From JBMNTP01 sp050945795 (GTDB taxonomy: Bacteria > Bacillota > Clostridia > Christensenellales > MGBC116941), in contig JBMNTP010000003.1 of the NCBI GenBank assembly GCA_050945795.1, positions 22,959 through 86,958 of the forward strand: 64,000 nucleotides of DNA, in the 5' to 3' direction. The notes below the pieces were generated by a model that was not told the origin of the DNA, did no database searches, and was given only the letters and a program-made list of their open reading frames with translations. Position 1 is the first letter of the stretch; every line of letters starts with the position of its first letter. The translations under genes and the position numbers were made by a program. Shown in pieces: positions 60,041 to 64,000 of this stretch.

Positions 60041-61489
60041 ATGGGAAACATAAGGCTTTTTTCAGGAGAACAGATACCACTCGAGATGCATAAGGTGCGC
60101 GTTGTACAAAAGCTTAACCTGCTGCCCGCCGACCAGCGCCAAAAGGCTATGGCCGAAGCCGGATACAACACCTTCCTGCTCAAAAACAGGGACGTGTTTA
60201 TGGATATGCTTACCGATAGCGGCGTAAACGCGCTGAGCGACAATCAGATGGCGGCTATGATGCGCGCCGATGACAGTTATGCCGGTTCCGAAACATTTTT
60301 CCGACTCGAAAAAGTGCTTCACGACATCTTCGGTATGAAACACTTTTTGCCCGCTCATCAGGGCCGCGCCTGTGAAAACATAATTGCGCATACGCTTGTT
60401 AAGCCCGGCACCGTTGCTGTAATGAACTACCACTTTACCACCACCAAAGCGCTTATAACATACATGGGTGGCTCGGTAGAGGAGATTATAATTGACGAAG
60501 GCCTTAATGTTAACAGCGATTGCCTTTTCAAAGGCGATATGAATATCGACAAGCTTAAAGAGGCTATAGCACGTCTTGGCAAAGAAAAAATATGCTTTGT
60601 GCGTATCGAGGCGGGTACAAACCTTATAGGCGGACAGCCGGTATCCATGAAAAATCTTAAGGAAGTATCGGCGATATGCCGTGAGGCGGAGATACCGTTC
60701 GTTTATGACGCCAGTCTTCTTGCGGACAACCTGTACTTCATAAAGACGCGCGAAAGCGAATACGCTGATATAGATATACGCGACATAACAAAGGAACTAG
60801 GCGAGCTTTGCGATGTTATTTACTTCTCGGCGAGAAAACTTGGTTCTGCGCGCGGCGGCGCGATACTTACCTCGAACAAAGAGATCTTTACCAAAATGCG
60901 TGAATTCATACCGCTGTTTGAAGGCTTTATAACCTACGGCGGAATGTCGGTGCGCGAGATGGAAATGCTGGCGGTGGGTCTTGAGGAAACAATGGATATG
61001 TCGGTTATAGAGCAGACGCCGATTTTCGTTGAGGCTATGGTTAATGAATTCCTCGCTAAAGGCGTTCCTGTAGTAACGCCGGCAGGCGGCCTTGGCTGCC
61101 ATGTAAATGCGCTTAATTTCTGTGAGCATATTCCGCAGAAGGAGTATCCGGCGGGTGCGCTGGCGGCGGCGGTGTTTATTGCCGGAGGCGTGCGGCCTAT
61201 GGAGCGCGGCACAATGTCGGAGCAGAGGAACCCCGACGGGAGCGAGCATCTTGCCGAGATGGAATTGGTGCGGCTGGCTGTGCCAAAGCGGGTGTTCACG
61301 CTGTCTCAGGTGAAGTACGCAGTCGATAGGATTTCGTGGCTGTATGAAAACCGCGAGCTTATAGGCGGGCTTAGGTTTGTTGAGGAGCCGAGTGTACTAA
61401 GATTCTTCTTTGGACGCCTTGAGCCGATAGGCGATTGGCCGGAGAAATTGGTTAAGAAGTTCCAGGATGACTTTGGTCATGATATGTAA
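60041..61489 (+). CDS. Tyrosine phenol-lyase / tryptophanase family beta-eliminating lyase
   Basis: A 482-residue PLP enzyme of the aromatic amino acid lyase group. Motifs are AGYNTFLLKNRDVFMDMLTD, SYAGSETFFRLE, AHQGRACENI (Arg109), GTNLIGGQPVS, VYDAS (Asp223, pyridine-N contact) and SARKLGSARGG (Lys266, Schiff base). With an offset of 9 to Citrobacter tyrosine phenol-lyase, Asp214 and Lys257 are matched, but the position of Arg217 is Leu226. GVRPMERG near 383 is kept. YNTFLL and the Tyr-type T-box favour a tyrosine-linked substrate over tryptophan. The missing Arg means catalysis or substrate may differ. AAGGAG precedes the ATG. Confidence 0.85.
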   Translation: MGNIRLFSGEQIPLEMHKVRVVQKLNLLPADQRQKAMAEAGYNTFLLKNRDVFMDMLTDSGVNALSDNQMAAMMRADDSYAGSETFFRLEKVLHDIFGMKHFLPAHQGRACENIIAHTLVKPGTVAVMNYHFTTTKALITYMGGSVEEIIIDEGLNVNSDCLFKGDMNIDKLKEAIARLGKEKICFVRIEAGTNLIGGQPVSMKNLKEVSAICREAEIPFVYDASLLADNLYFIKTRESEYADIDIRDITKELGELCDVIYFSARKLGSARGGAILTSNKEIFTKMREFIPLFEGFITYGGMSVREMEMLAVGLEETMDMSVIEQTPIFVEAMVNEFLAKGVPVVTPAGGLGCHVNALNFCEHIPQKEYPAGALAAAVFIAGGVRPMERGTMSEQRNPDGSEHLAEMELVRLAVPKRVFTLSQVKYAVDRISWLYENRELIGGLRFVEEPSVLRFFFGRLEPIGDWPEKLVKKFQDDFGHDM

Positions 61490-61521
61490 TGGTTAATTCC
61501 GTATATAAAATATAAAGATTT

Positions 61522-61551
61522 AAGCCGCCTTTTATATAAGAGGCGGCTTTT
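61522..61551 (+). terminator. Intrinsic terminator after the lyase gene
   Basis: AAGCCGCCT (61522-61530) pairs with AGGCGGCTT (61541-61549) over a 10-base loop, with a short T run. Confidence 0.78.
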
Positions 61552-61558
61552 AACAAAG

Positions 61559-61586
61559 AAACCGGAGGCGCTTTGCCTCCGGTTTT
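61559..61586. terminator. Terminator between convergent lyase and transketolase genes
   Basis: AAACCGGAGGC (61559-61569) pairs with GCCTCCGGTTT (61575-61585) over GCTTT. It lies just beyond the end of the transketolase operon on the minus strand and can act in both directions. Confidence 0.78.
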
Positions 61587-61599
61587 AAACTAAACGAAT

Positions 61600-62550
61600 T
61601 TATTTTCCGAGCAGTTCGGTTATTTTCTTAGCGACCTTATCACCGCTAAGGCCGTAATAATCGACAAGCTCGTCATACGGGCCGGTATTTTTGGCGCCCT
61701 CTGGAACGGCGATAGGGAAGAACTGCACGCCGGATGAATTAAGCGCCAGTACTCGGGCTACCGCGTCACACAGTCCGCCGGTTGGAATATGCTCTTCTAG
61801 AGTAACGATGAGCTTTGATTTTTTGGAGTGTTCCAGTACCGCCTCTTCATCAAGCGGCTTTACTGTAAGCATGTTTACGACAGCCGCTTTTATGCCGTTT
61901 GAGCGCAAAATCGTTTCGGCTTTAACCGCCTCGCTTACGCTGGGGCCGTAGGCAAATATTGAAACGTCCAGCTCGCCGTCCTGCGTCTGTACGACTTCGG
62001 CCTTTGTAAGGCTCAGATTGCGCTGCTCCGACGGCTTGAAGAAGGGGCGTTTTTGCCGCGGCATTCTGATATAAACAGGGCCTTCTATAGCTAGAGACTG
62101 CTCTAACGCGAATTCAACTTCATCAGCATCGCCGGGGGCGAATATCGTTAGGTTTGGAACGGTACGCATAAGCGCTATATCCTCTATGGCTATATGCGTT
62201 GAGCCGAGGGTAGAATAGGCAAGGCCGCCGCCCGAACCAACTATTTTTACATTAGTGTCCATATATCCAATGTCATCGCGTACCTGCTCGAACGCGCGCA
62301 TTGTAAGGAAGGGATTTATAATTACCAATACCGGTATAAAGCCCTGGCGCGACATGGCGGCGGTTAGGGAAACGGCGTTCTGCTCGCTTATTCCCACCTC
62401 GACACTGCGCTCGGGGAAGGTAGTGAAAAACGACTTAAGGCCGCCGCCTGACGCCGAGTCGCAAGAAACGGCGATTATGCGTTCATCAGCTTTGCCTAGT
62501 TCTACCAGTTTTGCTTCAAATGCTGCGCGGGGATCTGTTGTTGCGCTCAT
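61600..62550 (-). CDS. Transketolase, C-terminal subunit
   Basis: A 316-residue protein holding the pyrimidine-binding and C-terminal domains of a split transketolase. Typical segments are AVSCDSASGGGLKSFF, SVEVGISEQNAVSLTAAMSR (with the catalytic Glu that activates TPP), GGGLAYSTLGSTHIAIEDIALMR and IVTLEEHIPTGGLCDAVA. It must pair with the N-terminal subunit encoded next to it; the two genes overlap by one base (TAATG). I use the ATG at 62550 after GAGGTGG. Upstream in-frame codons to 62622 lie inside the partner gene. Role: pentose phosphate carbon shuffling, or a specialised two-carbon transfer. Confidence 0.92.
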   Translation of the reverse strand: MSATTDPRAAFEAKLVELGKADERIIAVSCDSASGGGLKSFFTTFPERSVEVGISEQNAVSLTAAMSRQGFIPVLVIINPFLTMRAFEQVRDDIGYMDTNVKIVGSGGGLAYSTLGSTHIAIEDIALMRTVPNLTIFAPGDADEVEFALEQSLAIEGPVYIRMPRQKRPFFKPSEQRNLSLTKAEVVQTQDGELDVSIFAYGPSVSEAVKAETILRSNGIKAAVVNMLTVKPLDEEAVLEHSKKSKLIVTLEEHIPTGGLCDAVARVLALNSSGVQFFPIAVPEGAKNTGPYDELVDYYGLSGDKVAKKITELLGK

Positions 62551-63383
62551 TAAGACCACCTCATCTCTTTTTCGCTCAATTCGTCCAAAGCGGCTTTGCC
62601 TTGTTCGGCATTGGGATGCCAATGATGATACCTAAGATCACCTTCAAGCATCGAAAGGCCTTTGCCCTTTATAGTTTTGGCAACTATAAGCGACGGCTTT
62701 CCTTCTTCAAACGGAGCTTTGGAGAGCGAGTCGTATATTTGGCCTACATCATGGCCGTCTATTGAGGTAACAGACCATCCGAAGGCGCGGTAGCGATCCT
62801 CAAATGACGAGGGGTAGCATATATCTTTTGTGCATGCGTTTATTTGCAGCGTGTTCTCGTCGATTACGGCGATAAGATTATCGAGCCTGTTATGCGCGGC
62901 AAAAGCCGCCGCTTCCCAGTTGCTGCCTTCACCCTGCTCGCCATCACCCATTATGACGTATGTCTTATAAGCCTTGCCCTGCATTCTGGCGGCGAGGGCG
63001 TAGCCGCAACCGAGCGGCAGTCCGTGGCCTAAAGAGCCGGTTGAAAAGTCTATGCCGGGCAGCTTTGAGGCATCGGGATGGCCGGGAACGTTGGAATTAA
63101 GCTCGTTATATGTAAGGAAAACGGATTCGTCTATAACGCCTAGACCGGCAAGCCCACTATAAAGCGCAAGGCATTTATGGCCGGCGCTTAATATAAGCTT
63201 GTCTCTGTCTATGGGGTTGTTGGGGTCAAAGTCCATAATCGCTTCATAAAGCACGGATATTATATCCATAACGGATAGCGCGCCGCCGGCGTGACCTTCG
63301 CCGTTTCTTACGATTGTTTTTATAATGCGGCTGCGTGCCTCGAAAGCACTCTTTTCAAGCTGTTCACGATTAAAAGGTTTCAT
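62550..63383 (-). CDS. Transketolase, N-terminal subunit
   Basis: A 277-residue protein with the TPP pyrophosphate-binding domain. Conserved parts are GEGHAGGALSVMDIISVLYE, ILSAGHKCLALYSGLAGLG, FSTGSLGHGLPLGCGYALA and the GDG-x(n)-N motif MGDGEQGEGSNWEAAAFAAH...DEN, plus GHDVGQIYDSL. Split transketolases of this type are common in Firmicutes and archaea. The ATG at 63383 has GGAGG 12 bases upstream, a rather long spacing; no alternative start lies between. It follows rpiB by 7 bases. Confidence 0.92.
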   Translation of the reverse strand: MKPFNREQLEKSAFEARSRIIKTIVRNGEGHAGGALSVMDIISVLYEAIMDFDPNNPIDRDKLILSAGHKCLALYSGLAGLGVIDESVFLTYNELNSNVPGHPDASKLPGIDFSTGSLGHGLPLGCGYALAARMQGKAYKTYVIMGDGEQGEGSNWEAAAFAAHNRLDNLIAVIDENTLQINACTKDICYPSSFEDRYRAFGWSVTSIDGHDVGQIYDSLSKAPFEEGKPSLIVAKTIKGKGLSMLEGDLRYHHWHPNAEQGKAALDELSEKEMRWS

Positions 63384-63390
63384 ATCGATG

Positions 63391-63825
63391 CTATTCCTCC
63401 ATAGCCTTAATAAGCGCAACCTTCTGCGCCGACGCCGATTTTTCATCAAACTCAAGCGACAGCCAGAGTTTTACCAGCGTTTCGCATGTTTTTTTGCCGA
63501 TTACCAACGCGCCCATGCAAAGCACGTTGCTGTTATTTGAAAGTATTGAGCGTTCTGTGGAATATACGTCGTGGCAAACGGCAGCATAGCAGCCTTTTAC
63601 TTTATTAGCGGCTATAGCCATGCCTATGCCGGTGCCGCAACAGAGAATGCCCCTGTCGCATTCGCCGGAGGCTACAAGCGTTGCCACCTCTTTGGCATAG
63701 TCGGGGTAGTTGGCGGGCGAGGTGTCGTTTGTGCCTACATCTACAAATTCATGTTCGGGAAAGGTGTTTACAATCAGGTTTTTAAATTCTAAACCGTGCT
63801 GGTCGTTTCCAATGGCGATTTTCAT
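63391..63825 (-). CDS. rpiB: Ribose-5-phosphate isomerase B (RpiB/LacAB family)
   Basis: A 144-residue isomerase interconverting ribose 5-phosphate and ribulose 5-phosphate. The N-terminal MKIAIGNDQHGLEFK, VDVGTNDTSPANYPDYA, the active-site CCGTGIGMAIAANKVKG and the HDVYSTERSILSNNSNVLCMGA segment are typical. LacA/LacB subunits of galactose-6-phosphate isomerase are close relatives, but only one such gene is present and it stands with transketolase, which favours RpiB or an isomerase for another pentose or tetrose phosphate. First gene of the rpiB-tktN-tktC operon. Confidence 0.9.
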   Translation of the reverse strand: MKIAIGNDQHGLEFKNLIVNTFPEHEFVDVGTNDTSPANYPDYAKEVATLVASGECDRGILCCGTGIGMAIAANKVKGCYAAVCHDVYSTERSILSNNSNVLCMGALVIGKKTCETLVKLWLSLEFDEKSASAQKVALIKAMEE

Positions 63826-63883
63826 AGTTCTTCATTCCTTTCACTTTTCATAATAAGGTGTCAATACGCTAACTTATATATAC

Positions 63884-63913
63884 ATGATAGTACACTCAAG
63901 ACTAGGCTGTCAA
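63884..63913 (-). promoter_or_regulatory. Predicted promoter of rpiB-transketolase operon
   Basis: On the minus strand TTGACA (63913-63908), an 18-base spacer and TATCAT (63889-63884). The -35 lies inside the motif CGTATTGACA, which is repeated at 63868-63859 between promoter and gene. The rest of 63826-64000 holds no gene that I can see. Confidence 0.55.
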
Positions 63914-64000
63914 TACGAAAGAAGCTATATATAAACGCGGCGCTATTTTATGCGGAAAATCGAATGTTTAGGGCATTAGATAATTGTTAAACGTAAGTTC

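Noticed and set aside
60041..61489. Firm call as tryptophanase
   Set aside because: The T-box specifier and discriminator pairing indicate tyrosine rather than tryptophan, and the active site departs from both tryptophanase and tyrosine phenol-lyase. Only the family is asserted.

Overview
The window reads as chromosomal DNA of a low- to mid-GC Gram-positive anaerobe of the class Clostridia. The support is direct: a PolC-type DNA polymerase III, the rimP-nusA-rnpM-ylxQ-infB-rbfA-nrnA-truB-ribF run, the ctsR-mcsA-mcsB-clpC operon, an RNase Y gene behind recA, a TPP riboswitch on an ECF thiamine S-component, a tRNA-Tyr-type T-box, and an archaeal-type ProRS. The moderate GC, abundant ATA codons and frequent TTG/GTG starts would fit a Christensenellales-like lineage, but that placement is a guess. 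No phage, CRISPR array or rRNA is seen.

Layout. 1-20.6 kb (+): the end of polC, then a long information-processing block from rimP to recA: transcription termination, translation initiation, ribosome maturation, S15, PNPase, an M16 peptidase, an all-alpha NTP pyrophosphatase, FtsK/SpoIIIE, RimO, PgsA, CinA and RecA. It is divided by clear hairpin terminators after rpsO, pnp and recA. 20.7-26.1 kb (+): rny, a zinc dehydrogenase plus SDR pair, and purB, each with promoter and terminator. 26.3-26.5 kb (-): a single tRNA-Trp with its own consensus promoter and terminator. 26.6-31.1 kb (+): the class III heat-shock operon with a perfect CtsR operator. 31.1-35.5 kb: a sugar-phosphate isomerase-like protein, a small anchored protein, pgi, riboswitch-controlled thiT and yfbR. 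35.6-40.3 kb (-): an argC-argB-argD-argF operon ending in a GNAT acetyltransferase, with an ARG box over its -35. 40.4-44.9 kb (+): a MacA/MacB-like efflux operon and proS.

44.9-64 kb is the accessory part: a secreted NlpC/P60 peptidase, an orphan sugar-binding lipoprotein behind a decayed RbsC-type permease (frameshift plus internal deletion), an IS5-type transposase fragment, then an intact sugar ABC operon (ATPase, two permeases, binding protein), a HIT protein, an AraR-like GntR/LacI regulator, an altronate-dehydratase family enzyme and an iron alcohol dehydrogenase. Together these look like an uptake and catabolic unit for a sugar or sugar acid, and the same ATACATGTA palindrome sits in front of the transporter and the dehydratase. 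A cupin follows, then a tyrosine phenol-lyase/tryptophanase-like enzyme under a T-box whose specifier (UAC) and UGGU bulge both point to tRNA-Tyr. The window closes with rpiB and a two-gene transketolase on the minus strand.

The most unusual items are the 160-residue Gln/Gly/Tyr/Arg tandem-repeat domain inside IF2, the T-box-controlled lyase that lacks a family active-site arginine, the unannotated permease relic upstream of the orphan binding protein, and the GNAT protein embedded in an arginine operon that has no visible argJ or argA.
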